Below are positions 16,613-26,609 of a DNA stretch of 64,000 nt, in pieces. Positions within the stretch are counted from its first letter, which is position 1. Each line of letters begins with the position of its first letter. The position numbers were made by a program, and so were the translations under genes. The stretch comes from Promicromonospora iranensis (GTDB taxonomy: Bacteria > Actinomycetota > Actinomycetes > Actinomycetales > Cellulomonadaceae): assembly GCF_028994805.1 (NCBI RefSeq), contig NZ_JAJQQP010000002.1, positions 372,001-436,000 of the forward strand. The letters run 5' to 3'. The notes below the pieces were generated by a model. That model did not search any database, was not told where the DNA came from, and worked only from the letters and a program-made list of their open reading frames with translations.

Positions 16613-17269
16613 TCAGACGAGGCCGAGCTCCCGTGCGCGCACGCCGGCCTGGAAGCGTGACTCGGCGCCCAGGGCATCCATGAGCTCGGCGACGCGGCGC
16701 CGGTAGGTGCGGACGCCGAGGCCGAGGGCCCGGGCGGCGGCCTCGTCCTTGACGCCCTGGCTGAGGAGGTCCAGCACCCGGGGCGCGAGCTGTCGGATCT
16801 CGGCGATCTGGGTGTCGTAGACGTCGAGGTCGGTGGCTGAGCGCCAGGCGGCGTCGAACAGGGAGGTGACGCCCTGCACGGCCTCGCGCTGGGTGATGAC
16901 GCTGTAGCTGCGTACGCCGGCGGAGAGGTCGCCGGCCAGGATCGCCAGGCGGCGGTCGAGGACGATCGTCTCGTTGATCTCGTCGCTGGTGATGCGGATC
17001 TGGGCACCGTGCCGGTCGCGGGCCGCGGCCAGGGTGCGGGAGGCGACGGGGTCGAGCAGAATGCCGGACCGGTAGACCTTGCGGATCCGGGTGTCGGCCA
17101 GTGGCCGGGTGCGATACCTCTCGGTGAGGTCGGCGGTCTGTGCCCTCGCCCAGGTGAAGAGGTCGTTGGCGGCGCACGCGACGTCGGTCGCGGAGGCGAA
17201 CAGGTGCGCGGTGCGTTCCATGAGCTCCTGCTCGCCGCGCACGATGGTGACGGTTTCGCCGGTCTGCAT
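16613..17269 (-). CDS. LuxR-type helix-turn-helix transcriptional regulator
   Basis: 218 aa from ATG 17269. The N-terminal two-thirds resembles the phospholipase-D-like ligand domain seen in TrmB/LuxR regulators of actinobacteria (E-R-T-A-H-L-F, R-I-T-S-D-E-I-N-E-T). The C-terminal HTH is at about 160-210 with L-D-L-L-S-Q-G-V-K-D-E-A-A-A-R-A-L-G-L-G-V-R-T near its start. It is divergent from an aldo/keto reductase across 96 bp, so that gene is a natural target. Confidence 0.75.
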   Translation of the reverse strand: MQTGETVTIVRGEQELMERTAHLFASATDVACAANDLFTWARAQTADLTERYRTRPLADTRIRKVYRSGILLDPVASRTLAAARDRHGAQIRITSDEINETIVLDRRLAILAGDLSAGVRSYSVITQREAVQGVTSLFDAAWRSATDLDVYDTQIAEIRQLAPRVLDLLSQGVKDEAAARALGLGVRTYRRRVAELMDALGAESRFQAGVRARELGLV

Positions 17270-17365
17270 GGTCTAAATCCTGCCTGGCGTCGCTCGCGGG
17301 GGCCAGGCCCGGCAACAAGCTGCCATCGTCGGCGGGCCCGGCCCGGGCGGCGTGATGCTGGCTGC

Positions 17366-18397
17366 ATGACGACAGACCTGAACACGACAGCAGCCGGCCC
17401 CGACACCACGAGCCCCGCCGCCACCGGCCCGGGACCGGCCGTCCCGGACGCGGCTGCCGCCGGGACCTGGCAGCTCGGTGATCGCACGGTCAACCGGGTC
17501 GGGCTCGGCGCGATGCGGCTGGTGGGCATGCCCTGGGACGAGACACCGCGCGGGCGGGACGGGTCGCTCGCGGTCCTGCGGCGCGCCGTCGAGCTCGGCG
17601 TGAACCACATCGACACCGCGGCCTTCTACTTCATGCCGCTGCGCTCGGCCAACGAGCTGATCAGCACCGCCCTCCAGCCCTACGGGGACGACCTGACGAT
17701 CACCACGAAGGTCGGGCCGTCCCGTTCTCGCGACGGCGGTTCCGAGCAGATGGCACGCCCCGACCAGCTCCGCGGCCAGGTTGAGGAGAACATCCGCCAG
17801 CTCGGCCGCGACCATCTCGACGTCGTCAACCTGCGCTGGGGCACACGCATGGCCGGCGAGGGGCGTGCGCCCGAGTCGGTGGCCGAACACTTCGGTGCGC
17901 TCGCGGAGCTGCGCGAGGCGGGTCTGGTCCGGCACCTCGGCATCTCCAACATCCTGCCGGAGCAGCTGCTCGAGGCGATGGCCGTCGCACCGGTGGTATG
18001 CGTGCAGAACCAGTACGGCCTGACCAGCCGGGAGGACGACGACCTGGTCACCCTCTGCGGTGAGCACGGCATCGCGTTCGTGCCGTTCTTCTCCGTCGGG
18101 GCCGCTGTGCCAGGTGCCGCACCGCACGGCGGTGCCGACGTGACCGGTCAGGCGCAGGTCGCGGCCGTCGCCGCCGCGCACGAGGCGACACCGGCGCAGG
18201 TCCGGCTCGCCTGGACCCTGCACCGGGGCCCGCACGTCCTGGCCATCCCGGGTACCAGCAGCGTGGCGCACCTGGAGGAGAACGTCGCCGCGGGCGGCCT
18301 GCGCCTGACCGGCGACGAGCTCACGCTGCTGGACGGGATCGCCGACGAGACCGGCGACGACACGCCCCCGGGAACGGCCGCCGTGGCCGACCGGTAG
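17366..18397 (+). CDS. Aldo/keto reductase family protein
   Basis: 343 aa from ATG 17366. The TIM-barrel AKR pattern has D in H-I-D-T-A, Y four residues later in the A-F-Y motif, and K in T-T-K-V-G. The usual fourth residue (His in the D-x-x-x-x-H strand) is absent: the strand reads D-V-V-N-L-R-W-G. That variant is found in other actinobacterial AKRs and does not abolish the fold, but activity should be checked. It is followed after 10 bp by an NmrA-like reductase, probably in one transcript, and its regulator may be the divergent LuxR-type gene. Confidence 0.85.
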   Translation: MTTDLNTTAAGPDTTSPAATGPGPAVPDAAAAGTWQLGDRTVNRVGLGAMRLVGMPWDETPRGRDGSLAVLRRAVELGVNHIDTAAFYFMPLRSANELISTALQPYGDDLTITTKVGPSRSRDGGSEQMARPDQLRGQVEENIRQLGRDHLDVVNLRWGTRMAGEGRAPESVAEHFGALAELREAGLVRHLGISNILPEQLLEAMAVAPVVCVQNQYGLTSREDDDLVTLCGEHGIAFVPFFSVGAAVPGAAPHGGADVTGQAQVAAVAAAHEATPAQVRLAWTLHRGPHVLAIPGTSSVAHLEENVAAGGLRLTGDELTLLDGIADETGDDTPPGTAAVADR

Positions 18398-18407
18398 CCT
18401 GACCGCC

Positions 18408-19283
18408 GTGAGAATCGCCGTCACCGGCTCGACCGGCACGCTCGGGAGCCAGGTCGTGGACCTGCTGGCCACCACCGTCGGAGGCCCGCAGGAGGTCCTG
18501 GCGCTCGCGCGCCGGCCCCAGGCGGTGCCGGCCGCGCTGGGCCCCGCAGCGAGCGCCTCCGGTGTGGTCGTGCCGGTGCATGCCGACTACGACGATCCTG
18601 GTTCGCTGCGGGCGGCCCTGGGCGGGGTGGACGTCCTGGTGTTCGTGTCCAGCGACGGCGAGGCCGCTCGGATGCTGGTCCAGCACGAGAACGTGGTGCG
18701 GGCGGCGAGCGCCTGCGGGGTGGGGCACGTGGTGTACCTGAGTGGTGTGGACGCGGATCTGGCGTCGCCGTTCTGCTACGCGTTCACCAACGGGTTCACG
18801 GAGCGGTTGCTCGTGGAGAGCGGGTGCGGGTTCTCGTTCGCCCGGGCGTCGCTGTTCACGGAGTTCTTCGAGGCGTTCCTGCGGCCGGCGCTCAGGTCGG
18901 GTGAGCTGCGGGTGCCTGCCGGTGGTGGGCGGGTTGCCCTGGTCTCCCGGGCCGATGTCGGGCGGTGCCTGGCGGCGCTCGCGCTCGTGCCGCCGAGCGG
19001 GCGGCACCACGATCTGACGGGTCCTGAGGCGCTGGCGGCCGAGGGTCTCGCGGGTGTGCTCACCGGGATCGCGGGGATCCCGGTGAGCTACACGGACGTT
19101 CCGGCACGGGTCCAGGTCGAGGAGCTGGCCGGGTCCGGGGAGGACCCGTGGTGGACGTACGCGTACTCGTCGATGTTCGCGTCCGTCCGCGAGGGTCGCT
19201 GGGCCGCGGTGTCGGGTGAGGTGTTCCGGCTCACGGGCCGGGTGCCGCTGTCCGTCGCTGACGTGGTGGGTCGGGCCGCCTGA
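18408..19283 (+). CDS. NmrA-like NAD(P)-binding protein
   Basis: 291 aa from GTG 18408. N-terminal G-S-T-G-T-L-G binds the dinucleotide; A-R-R-P after the second strand suggests NADPH; V-F-V-S-S-D is the usual fourth-strand position. There is no catalytic Y-x-x-x-K, which places it with the atypical SDRs of the NmrA/QOR2 type: quinone reductases or redox sensors. It lies 10 bp after the aldo/keto reductase. Confidence 0.82.
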   Translation: MRIAVTGSTGTLGSQVVDLLATTVGGPQEVLALARRPQAVPAALGPAASASGVVVPVHADYDDPGSLRAALGGVDVLVFVSSDGEAARMLVQHENVVRAASACGVGHVVYLSGVDADLASPFCYAFTNGFTERLLVESGCGFSFARASLFTEFFEAFLRPALRSGELRVPAGGGRVALVSRADVGRCLAALALVPPSGRHHDLTGPEALAAEGLAGVLTGIAGIPVSYTDVPARVQVEELAGSGEDPWWTYAYSSMFASVREGRWAAVSGEVFRLTGRVPLSVADVVGRAA

Positions 19284-19310
19284 CCGTTGCCACCGGGTGT
19301 GCCGGTGTGG

Positions 19311-20408
19311 TTACCGGTACTGCGCGGCGATCGGGCAGTCCATCGGGTCGGCGTAGCCGAGGCCCACGCGGTTGAGGTACGCGGTGATGATCCCGTACGA
19401 CTCGAACAGGCCGGTCTCGGTGTAGGGGATGTCGCGCTCGGCGCAGAACGCCTGGACGATGGGGCGTGCCTTCTTCAGGTTGACGCTGGCCATGCGCGGG
19501 AAGACGTGGTGCTCGATCTGGTAGTTCAGGCCGCCCATGGCCAGGTCGACGAACCAGCCGCCGCGGATGTTGCGGGAGGTGAGGACCTGGCGGCGCAGGA
19601 AGTCGACCTTGAGGTCCTTGGGGATCAGGGGCATGCCCTTGTGGTTCGGGGCGAAGGTGGCGCCCATGTACAGGCCGAACGTCGCGAGCTGTACGGCCAT
19701 GAACGCGGCACCGAGCACGGGGCCGAGGGTGAGGAGGACGAGGGTGGGGAACCCGATGAGCCGCAGGCCCAGGAGCCATGCCTCGGCGGCGCGGTGCTTG
19801 ATCGCGGGCGTGGTGGCGAGGGTCTGGACGGCGTTGGCGTGCAGCACGGGGCCGAACAGGGCGAGCATCGGGAAGAACAGCCAGCCCTGGTGCCGGGTGA
19901 CCCAGCCCATGAAGCCGGTGCGGCCGACCTCTTCGCCCGGCACGAAGACGAGGGCGCCGGTCTCGATGTCGCCGTCCTTGCCGATCACGTTGGGGTTCGC
20001 GTGGTGCTTGTTGTGCTTGCGGGCCCACCAGCCGTGGCTGAGGCCGACGACGAGGTTGGCGATGATCCGCGCGAACCACTCGTTGCGGCGGCCGGAGCGG
20101 AAGATCTGCAGGTGGCCGGCGTCGTGGCCGAGGAAGGCGCCCTGCGTGAAGACGACACCGAACAGGACGGCCACCGCGAGCTGCCACCACGTGTCGCCCA
20201 GCGTCAGCAGCAGGGTGAACGCGAGGGCCAGGCCGGCCGCGAGGGCGGCGGTGCGGGCTGCGTACCAGCCGACGCGACGCTCCATCAGGCCGGCTGCCTT
20301 GGCACGCTCGGCGAGGTCGAAGTAGTCGTTGGTCTGCTTGTTGCGGGCGGTGCGCGGTGCGCGGGTCTGGCGGGCCGAGCGAGGCGGCGCGTCGGTCGTG
20401 ATCGTCAT
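19311..20408 (-). CDS. Membrane fatty acid desaturase
   Basis: 365 aa from ATG 20408. The three histidine boxes H-D-A-G-H, H-N-K-H-H and Q-I-E-H-H are present with hydrophobic segments between them. This is the acyl-CoA/acyl-lipid desaturase type with the Q-x-x-H-H third box, inserting a double bond using O2 and reduced carriers. It is 86 bp downstream of a histidine kinase gene on the same strand, with a response regulator divergent from the kinase. That grouping recalls des-desK-desR, where low temperature induces desaturation. Substrate and regiochemistry are not readable. Confidence 0.88.
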   Translation of the reverse strand: MTITTDAPPRSARQTRAPRTARNKQTNDYFDLAERAKAAGLMERRVGWYAARTAALAAGLALAFTLLLTLGDTWWQLAVAVLFGVVFTQGAFLGHDAGHLQIFRSGRRNEWFARIIANLVVGLSHGWWARKHNKHHANPNVIGKDGDIETGALVFVPGEEVGRTGFMGWVTRHQGWLFFPMLALFGPVLHANAVQTLATTPAIKHRAAEAWLLGLRLIGFPTLVLLTLGPVLGAAFMAVQLATFGLYMGATFAPNHKGMPLIPKDLKVDFLRRQVLTSRNIRGGWFVDLAMGGLNYQIEHHVFPRMASVNLKKARPIVQAFCAERDIPYTETGLFESYGIITAYLNRVGLGYADPMDCPIAAQYR

Positions 20409-20494
20409 AGCGTCAACCTAAGAACCGGGCTGCCGGTCGCGCGTCCCCCGTGGGAGCCAACCTCACCCCCTACGTGAGTAGCAGGTGCTCGCGA

Positions 20495-21784
20495 CTACGT
20501 GAGCAGCGGGTGCTCGTCCTCGCCGACGGGCAGGGTGACGGTGAGCTCGAAGCCGCCGTCGGGGGTGGGGCCCGCGGTGACGGTACCGCCGAGGGCGGCG
20601 GCGCGTTCGCGGGTGCCCGCCAGGCCTAGCCGGGCGCCTGGTGTGGGTTCGTCGTCGCGTGCTGGGGCGGTGTTGGTCACGCGGACCCGCAGGTCGTGCT
20701 CGTCGTCGGTGATGGTGACGGTGATCGCGGAGCCGGGGGCGTGCCGCAGGGCGTTGCTCAGGGCCTCCTGGACGACGCGGAACGCGCTGAGTCCTACTGC
20801 GTCGGGAACCACTGCTTCCGTTCCCACGTAGGTGATCTCGGCGCCGGAGGCGCGGGTGGCTCGGACGAGCTCGGCGATGTCGGACAGGCCTGGCATCGGT
20901 GCGGTGGGTGCGGTGTCTTGGCCGCGCAGGAGGCCGAGCAGTCCGCGCATCTCGCCCAGGGCGCGTCGGGAGGAGGCGGCGATCTCCTCGAACTCCTGCT
21001 GGATCGCGTCGTCGAGGCCGGGCTGCCGGTAGCGCGCGGTCGAGGCCTGGACGGTGATGACCGACATGCTGTGCGCGACGACGTCGTGCAGCTCCCTGGC
21101 GATCCTGTTGCGTTCCTCGAGCTCCCGGCGTCTGCCCGCCTCGGCGGCGCTCTGCCGTTCGGCCTGTTCCATGCGGACGACGCTGAGGATCCACAGGCGC
21201 ACGAGGACGCCGACCAGGGCGATCCCGCCGCTGAGGGAGACCAGCACCACACCGTTGGCGCCGGCGGACGCGCTGGCGTCGCCGATGATCAGCGCGGGGG
21301 CGAGGACCGTCATCATGGCTCCCGCGAGCCAGAGGGACGCCGCCCAGTACCAGGAGTGGCGCAGGGCGAGCACGAACACCGTCAGGCAGTGCGTGAGCAG
21401 CACGGTGACCGGCCACGGCCATGGCCACTCGGGCGCCGCGTTGGCGGTCACGATCATCAGCCCGAGCGCGGCCGGGATGGATGCGCCGAGCCCGGCCCAT
21501 GCCCAGCGCACCGCCATGATCGCGGCGGCGCAGTGCACGATGGTCAGGGCCATGGCGGCTGCCGGATGGGTGTCGTACCCGGACGCGGTCACCGGCCAGC
21601 CGACGGCGACGAGCGCCACCGCGGCGATGGAGACCACGGTCCACATCCAGACCACCTCGCGCCGGGCGATCGAGAACGTGCTGAGGTCCAGCCGGGTCAG
21701 TGAACGCAGCCGCCGGTACCGGGCGCCAAGGCTGGCCGCGGCGACGGCGCCCGCCACCTGTGGAGGAGCATGTGGGTGGTCCAT
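20495..21784 (-). CDS. DesK/NarL-type sensor histidine kinase
   Basis: 429 aa from ATG 21784, chosen because a CATAAT -10 lies just upstream; an in-frame GTG at 21823 would lie inside the promoter. About five to six membrane segments (about residues 45-210) are followed by a coiled linker and a HisKA_3 domain with R-E-L-H-D-V-V-A-H-S, then a HATPase_c with the N box E-A-L-S-N-A-L-R-H-A. There is no extracellular loop large enough for ligand binding, as in membrane-fluidity sensor DesK. The divergent LuxR-type regulator at 21887 is the likely partner. Confidence 0.88.
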   Translation of the reverse strand: MDHPHAPPQVAGAVAAASLGARYRRLRSLTRLDLSTFSIARREVVWMWTVVSIAAVALVAVGWPVTASGYDTHPAAAMALTIVHCAAAIMAVRWAWAGLGASIPAALGLMIVTANAAPEWPWPWPVTVLLTHCLTVFVLALRHSWYWAASLWLAGAMMTVLAPALIIGDASASAGANGVVLVSLSGGIALVGVLVRLWILSVVRMEQAERQSAAEAGRRRELEERNRIARELHDVVAHSMSVITVQASTARYRQPGLDDAIQQEFEEIAASSRRALGEMRGLLGLLRGQDTAPTAPMPGLSDIAELVRATRASGAEITYVGTEAVVPDAVGLSAFRVVQEALSNALRHAPGSAITVTITDDEHDLRVRVTNTAPARDDEPTPGARLGLAGTRERAAALGGTVTAGPTPDGGFELTVTLPVGEDEHPLLT

Positions 21785-21793
21785 TCTCTGCAG

Positions 21794-21823
21794 ATTATGC
21801 GGCAGACGTGTGCGGCGCGTCAC
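21794..21823 (-). promoter_or_regulatory. Candidate promoter of the DesK-like kinase
   Basis: On the minus strand GTGACG and CATAAT are separated by 18 bp. The predicted start of transcription is within a few bases of ATG 21784, so the mRNA would be leaderless or nearly so, which is common in actinobacteria. Confidence 0.5.
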
Positions 21824-21886
21824 CCGTGAGAGGGATCCGGCGTCATACTTTCGGGTTTACTGTCGGGCGTCCATTACTTTGGTCCT

Positions 21887-22576
21887 ATGCCGCCAGCTCC
21901 CGACGTTGCCGATAGTGCGATCCGGGTGCTGATCGTCGACGACCAGTCGATGATCCGGGCCGGGTTCGCCGCCCTCCTGGACGCGCACGAAGGGATCACG
22001 GTCGTCGGCACCGCCGAGGACGGCGCGGGGATCTCCGACGTCGTGCGCCGTACGCAGCCCGACGTCGTGCTCATGGACATCCGCATGCCGAAGGTCAACG
22101 GGCTGGACGCGACCCGCACCATCATGGCCATGCCGGGCACCCCGCCGAAGGTGATCATGCTGACGACCTTCGACGCCGACGACTACGTGTTCGCGGCCCT
22201 GCGCGCGGGAGCCAGTGGCTTCCTGCTGAAGGACTCCCCGCCCGAGGAGCTGACCCAGGCGGTCCACGTGGTCGCCGCGGGCGAGGCACTCCTGTCCCCG
22301 AAGGTCACGCGGGCGCTCATCGCCGACTACGCGGCGCGCCCAGAGCGGCCAGCCTCGACGGACGCCAGGCTGGCCGCTCTGACCGACCGCGAGCTCGACG
22401 TCATGAAGCTGGTCGCCGCTGGTCAGTCGAACGCGGAGATCGCGACCGACCTGTACCTGGCCGAGCAGACCGTCAAGACCCACGTCTCCCGCATCCTGAA
22501 CAAGCTCGACCTGCGCGACCGGACGCAGATGGTGGTCTGCGCCTACGAGTCCGGGCTGGTCCGCGCGGGCCGCTGA
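21887..22576 (+). CDS. NarL/LuxR-family response regulator
   Basis: 229 aa from ATG 21887. The receiver domain has the acidic pair at 18-19, phospho-acceptor D64 in L-M-D-I-R-M-P, T and K-D-S in the expected places. The C-terminal LuxR HTH has L-T-D-R-E-L-D-V-M and [10 protein letters not shown]. It is encoded divergently from the DesK-like kinase; together they probably control the desaturase gene. Confidence 0.9.
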   Translation: MPPAPDVADSAIRVLIVDDQSMIRAGFAALLDAHEGITVVGTAEDGAGISDVVRRTQPDVVLMDIRMPKVNGLDATRTIMAMPGTPPKVIMLTTFDADDYVFAALRAGASGFLLKDSPPEELTQAVHVVAAGEALLSPKVTRALIADYAARPERPASTDARLAALTDRELDVMKLVAAGQSNAEIATDLYLAEQTVKTHVSRILNKLDLRDRTQMVVCAYESGLVRAGR

Positions 22577-22580
22577 CGGC

Positions 22581-25019
22581 TCAGCGGGTGGCGACCGGCT
22601 CCCCCACGTACCGGGCCAGGTGCTCCCCCGTCAGGGTTGGCTCCCCCGCCCGGGCCTGAGCCACGAGGTCGGCCGGCGTGCCCTCGAAGACGATGCGGCC
22701 GCCGTCGTGCCCCGCGCCCGGACCGAGGTCGATGATCCAGTCCGCGTGCGCCATGACCGCCTGGTGGTGCTCGATCACGATGACCGACTTGCCTGACTCG
22801 ACGAGTCGGTCGAGGAGCGCGAGCAGATTCTCGACGTCAGCCAGGTGCAGTCCCGTGGTGGGCTCGTCGAGCACGTACACCCCGCCGTCGCGGGCCATCT
22901 CGACGGCCAGCTTGAGCCGCTGCCGCTCTCCCCCGGACAGCGTGGTCAGTGGCTGACCGATCCCGAGGTAGCCGAGCCCGACGTCGGACAGGCGCTCCAG
23001 GATCTTGTGCGCCGCCGGGACCGGAGCGGGGCCACCCCTGGCGAAGAACGCGGCGGCCTCGGCCACCGGCATCGCGAGCACCTCGCTGATGTCCTTCGCG
23101 TCCTCGCCACCGCCGTTCGCGTCGCCACCCAGCGTGTACACCAGCGCCGACGCGTCGAACCTCTTGCCGCCGCAGTCCTCGCACGTCGTGGCCACGGTGT
23201 CCATGAACCCGAGCTCCGTGTAGATCACGCCGGCGCCCTTGCAGGTGGGGCAGGCACCCTCGGAGTTGGCGCTGAACAGCGCGGGCTTGACGCCGTTGGC
23301 CTTCGCGAACGCCTTGCGGATCGGCTCGAGCAGGCCCGTGTACGTCGCGGGGTTGGACCGGCGCGACCCCTTGATCGCGCCCTGGTCGACGGTCACGACG
23401 CCCGCGCCGTCCGGGAGCGACCCGTGGATCAGCGAGCTCTTCCCGGACCCGGCGACACCCGTGACGACGGTCAGCACACCCAGCGGCACGTCGACGTCGA
23501 CGTCACGAAGGTTGTGCGTGCGCGCCCCGCGGATCTCCAGCTTCCCCGACGGCGGGCGCACGGAGTCCTTGAGCCGCGAGCGGTACTCGAGATGGCGGCC
23601 GGTCAGCGTGCCGCTGTCCCGCAGCTCGTCGATGGTGCCCTCGAACTGGATGGTCCCGCCCGCGGACCCGGCGCCCGGACCGAGGTCGACCACGTGGTCG
23701 GCGATCGCGATGGCCTCCGGCTTGTGCTCGACGACGAGCACCGTGTTGCCCTTGTCCCGCAGCTCGACCAGCAGTCGGTTCATCCGCTGGATGTCGTGCG
23801 GGTGCAGCCCGATGGTGGGCTCGTCGAAGACGTACGTGACATCGGTCAGCGCCGACCCGAGGTGGCGGATCAGCTTGGTGCGCTGCGCCTCTCCCCCGGA
23901 CAGGGTGCCCGAGGGACGGTCGAGCGACAGGTAGCCCAGGCCGATCTCCGTGAACTTGTCGAGCTGGAGCTGCAGGCCCGTCAGGAGCGGAGCGGCGGCC
24001 ACGCCGTCGTCGGTCGTGGCGAGCTTGCGCACCCAGGCGGCCAGGTCGCTGATCTGCAGGGCGCACGCGTCGGCGATGCTGATGCCGTCGATCGTGGACG
24101 ACCGCGCCGCCTCGGCCAGCCGGGTCCCGTCGCACTCCGGGCAGCTCACGAACGTGACCGCCTGCTCCACCCAGGCCCGGATGTGCGGCTGGAGGGACTC
24201 GGTGTCCTTGCTGAGCATCGACTTGCGGATCTTCGGGACCAGGCCCTCGTACGTGAGGTTCAGGCCCTTGGCCTTGATCTTCGTCGGCTCCTTGTAGAGG
24301 AAGTCTGCGAGCTCGGTCTCGGTGTAGTCGCGGATCGCCTTGTCCGGGTCCAGGAACCCCGACTCGCTGTACGTGGCGACCATCCAGCCATCGGCGGTGT
24401 ACCCGGGGATCTTGATCGCGCCCTCGTTCAACGACCTCGAGTCGTCGTAGAACTGCGTCAGGTCCAGGTCGGAGACCCGCCCCCGGCCCTCGCACCGCGG
24501 GCACATGCCCCCGTGGTAGACCTGCTCCCGCACTATCGTCTTCTCGCCCGTCGACGACGTCATCACCCCGCTCGCCCTGCGCGCCGGGACGTTGAACGAG
24601 AACGCGATGGGCGGCCCGATCTGCGGCTGCCCCAGCCTGCTGAACAGGATGCGCAGCAGCGCGTTCGTGTCCGTGACGGTGCCGAGGGTGGAACGCGGGT
24701 TGGACCCCAGCCGCTCCTGGTCGACGACGATCGCCGTGGTCAGCCCTTCGAGCTGGTCCACCTCCGGGCGGTCCAGCGACGGCATGAACCCCTGTACGAA
24801 CGCGCTGTACGTCTCGTTGATCATCCGCTGCGACTCAGCGGCGATCGTCGCGAACACCAGCGAGCTCTTGCCCGACCCGGAGACGCCCGTGAACACCGTC
24901 AGCCGCCGCTTCGGGATGTCGAGGCTGATGTCCTTGAGGTTGTTCTCGCGAGCGCCCTGGACACGGATGACGTCGTGGCTGTCCGCCGGGTGCGGGGTGG
25001 TCGTGTGCGCCATGTTCAT
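22581..25019 (-). CDS. Class II UvrA-like ABC ATPase
   Basis: 812 aa from ATG 25019, with GGAGGG six bases upstream. Two ABC domains are seen, with Walker [10 protein letters not shown] and G-V-A-G-S-G-K-S-S, signature L-S-G-G-E motifs, and zinc modules (C-P-R-C-E-G near the start; C-P-T-C and C-E-D-C-G-G later). It is clearly shorter than canonical UvrA (about 950 aa), as in UvrA2/DrrC-type proteins that lack the UvrB-interaction insertion. These are linked to DNA-damage tolerance and to resistance to intercalating drugs. No uvrB lies nearby. Confidence 0.88.
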   Translation of the reverse strand: MNMAHTTTPHPADSHDVIRVQGARENNLKDISLDIPKRRLTVFTGVSGSGKSSLVFATIAAESQRMINETYSAFVQGFMPSLDRPEVDQLEGLTTAIVVDQERLGSNPRSTLGTVTDTNALLRILFSRLGQPQIGPPIAFSFNVPARRASGVMTSSTGEKTIVREQVYHGGMCPRCEGRGRVSDLDLTQFYDDSRSLNEGAIKIPGYTADGWMVATYSESGFLDPDKAIRDYTETELADFLYKEPTKIKAKGLNLTYEGLVPKIRKSMLSKDTESLQPHIRAWVEQAVTFVSCPECDGTRLAEAARSSTIDGISIADACALQISDLAAWVRKLATTDDGVAAAPLLTGLQLQLDKFTEIGLGYLSLDRPSGTLSGGEAQRTKLIRHLGSALTDVTYVFDEPTIGLHPHDIQRMNRLLVELRDKGNTVLVVEHKPEAIAIADHVVDLGPGAGSAGGTIQFEGTIDELRDSGTLTGRHLEYRSRLKDSVRPPSGKLEIRGARTHNLRDVDVDVPLGVLTVVTGVAGSGKSSLIHGSLPDGAGVVTVDQGAIKGSRRSNPATYTGLLEPIRKAFAKANGVKPALFSANSEGACPTCKGAGVIYTELGFMDTVATTCEDCGGKRFDASALVYTLGGDANGGGEDAKDISEVLAMPVAEAAAFFARGGPAPVPAAHKILERLSDVGLGYLGIGQPLTTLSGGERQRLKLAVEMARDGGVYVLDEPTTGLHLADVENLLALLDRLVESGKSVIVIEHHQAVMAHADWIIDLGPGAGHDGGRIVFEGTPADLVAQARAGEPTLTGEHLARYVGEPVATR

Positions 25020-25206
25020 GCTCGGCCCTCCGTGACGGTCACGCGGGACGCGGACCGGGCTTGTCTGACGTCGGCCGCCGGCTCCTGCGGTGCGACGGCA
25101 CCCACCGGACGGTCGGTGGGTGCCGCGGTGCGGGGTGCGGGCCGGGCCGCGCCCCGTGCGGTCGAGCGGGCATCCGGCGTCAGCCCTGGGATACACATGG
25201 TGACGC

Positions 25207-25632
25207 TCAGAGCTGCTTGATGCGAACGGTGTTGCCGGCGGGGTCGCGGAACGCGCAGTCGCGGAAGCCGTAGGGCTGGTCGACCGGCTCCTGCATCACC
25301 TCGGCGCCGCTGGCCTGGATCCGCTCGAACGTCGCGTCCAGGTCCTTGGCGCCGAGGATGACGGCGGCGTAGGTGCCCTTGGCCATCATCTCGGCGACGG
25401 TCTGCCGCTCGGTGTCGGTCACGCCCGGGTCGGCGGCCGGCGGCGTCAGGACGATGGACGTCCCGGGCTGTCCGGCCGGTCCGACGGTGATCCAGCGCAT
25501 GGTGCCCTCGCCGACGTCGAGCTGGACCTCGAACCCGAGGGCGTCGCGGTAGAACGCGAGGGACGCCTCGGGGTCGGAGTGCGGGAGGAAGGTCTGGTGG
25601 ATCGTGAGGTCCGTGCTCTCGTGAGTGCTCAT
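25207..25632 (-). CDS. VOC-superfamily (glyoxalase-like) protein
   Basis: 141 aa from ATG 25632 (GTG 25641 is in frame). Paired beta-alpha-beta-beta-beta modules are seen, with F-Y-R-D-A-L-G-F near the start and F-R-D-C-A-F-R-D-P-A-G-N at the end, a pattern of glyoxalase/bleomycin-resistance dioxygenase-fold proteins. It starts 10 bp after the AraC regulator gene on the same strand. AraC-VOC pairs are common and suggest the regulator controls this gene. The substrate is unknown. Confidence 0.85.
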   Translation of the reverse strand: MSTHESTDLTIHQTFLPHSDPEASLAFYRDALGFEVQLDVGEGTMRWITVGPAGQPGTSIVLTPPAADPGVTDTERQTVAEMMAKGTYAAVILGAKDLDATFERIQASGAEVMQEPVDQPYGFRDCAFRDPAGNTVRIKQL

Positions 25633-25642
25633 GGCAGCCACG

Positions 25643-26167
25643 CTAGGTCCCAGCCGTGGGTGTGCGCTTCTCGATTCCTGACCGGCTGGTTCCTGACCGG
25701 CTGGGGGTGGCCCGCACCGGCCGGGTCACCTGTTTCGCGATGCAGCCCGGCAGCCCGGCGGCGTCGATCGCCTCGGCGGCCGCCAGCGGGTCGTTGCGGT
25801 ACACGCTCGGCGGCACGCCCACGAGCTCGGTGAACCGGGTGCTGAACGTACCCAGCGACGAGCAGCCGACCGCGAAGCAGACCTCGGTCACGCTCAGGTC
25901 GCCGCGCCGCAGCAGCATCATGGCGCGCTCGATCCGGCGCGTCATCAGGTAGCTGTACGGGGACTCGCCGTACGCGGCCTTGAACTGGCGTGACAGGTGT
26001 CCTGCCGACATGTGCACCCCCGCCGCGAGCGCCGCGACGTCGAGGGGCTGGGTGTACTCACGGTCCATGCGGTCGCGGACGCGGCGCAGGAGCGCGAGGT
26101 CGCGGAGGTGCTGTGCGTCGGCGTCGTTGCCGGGGGTGCTGCCTGCGTCGAGGGCGTTGCTGCTCAC
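25643..26167 (-). CDS. AraC-family transcriptional regulator
   Basis: 174 aa from GTG 26167. Both AraC helix-turn-helix units are present (residues about 35-130), with the A-A-G-V-H-M-S-A-G-H-L-S-R-Q-F-K element and the second-unit V-C-F-A-V-G-C-S-S-L-G-T-F-S-T-R-F. There is no separate ligand domain; the protein is short. It is followed 10 bp later by the VOC gene. Confidence 0.86.
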   Translation of the reverse strand: MSSNALDAGSTPGNDADAQHLRDLALLRRVRDRMDREYTQPLDVAALAAGVHMSAGHLSRQFKAAYGESPYSYLMTRRIERAMMLLRRGDLSVTEVCFAVGCSSLGTFSTRFTELVGVPPSVYRNDPLAAAEAIDAAGLPGCIAKQVTRPVRATPSRSGTSRSGIEKRTPTAGT

Positions 26168-26231
26168 CCGTCAGATCGTGTCATGGCGGGCGGGTCGTGT
26201 CATGGAGGGCGGTGGCTGCCCGGGGGTGAGA

Positions 26232-26609
26232 TCAGTCGTGGGTGAGGAACTCCTCGGTGAGGATCAGCTCGGAGCCCTGGTGCCCGTGCACGACGATGCG
26301 GTCGTTCTCGAACGTCACGTCGATCGCCTCGGCGGTGTGGTGCGCGAGGTCGGTGAACGGGCTGGCGACGTAGCTGATCCGTGGGCCGAGGACCGGGTCC
26401 TTGTGCGCGACCCACAGCACGCCGCCCGGTGACCCGTCGTCGCGCAGCTGGACGCACAGCGGTGCCGGGTCCGCGCCGGTGCCCGTGCCCGGGTCGCAGA
26501 CCTCGTGGACGAGGCCGGGCCGGAGATGGTCGGCGACCGCGGACCACGCGCCGACGGCGAGCAGGGCGATCCCGGCCCCCGACAGGGAACCGAGCAGGAA
26601 GCGTCTCAT
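26232..26609 (-). CDS. Small membrane-anchored secreted protein, unknown
   Basis: 125 aa from ATG 26609. The start M-R-R-F-L-L-G is followed by a hydrophobic stretch to about residue 24, consistent with an uncleaved anchor or signal peptide. Two cysteines (D-P-G near the first, L-C-V-Q the second) could form a disulfide in the exported part. No known domain is recognised. Confidence 0.6.
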   Translation of the reverse strand: MRRFLLGSLSGAGIALLAVGAWSAVADHLRPGLVHEVCDPGTGTGADPAPLCVQLRDDGSPGGVLWVAHKDPVLGPRISYVASPFTDLAHHTAEAIDVTFENDRIVVHGHQGSELILTEEFLTHD

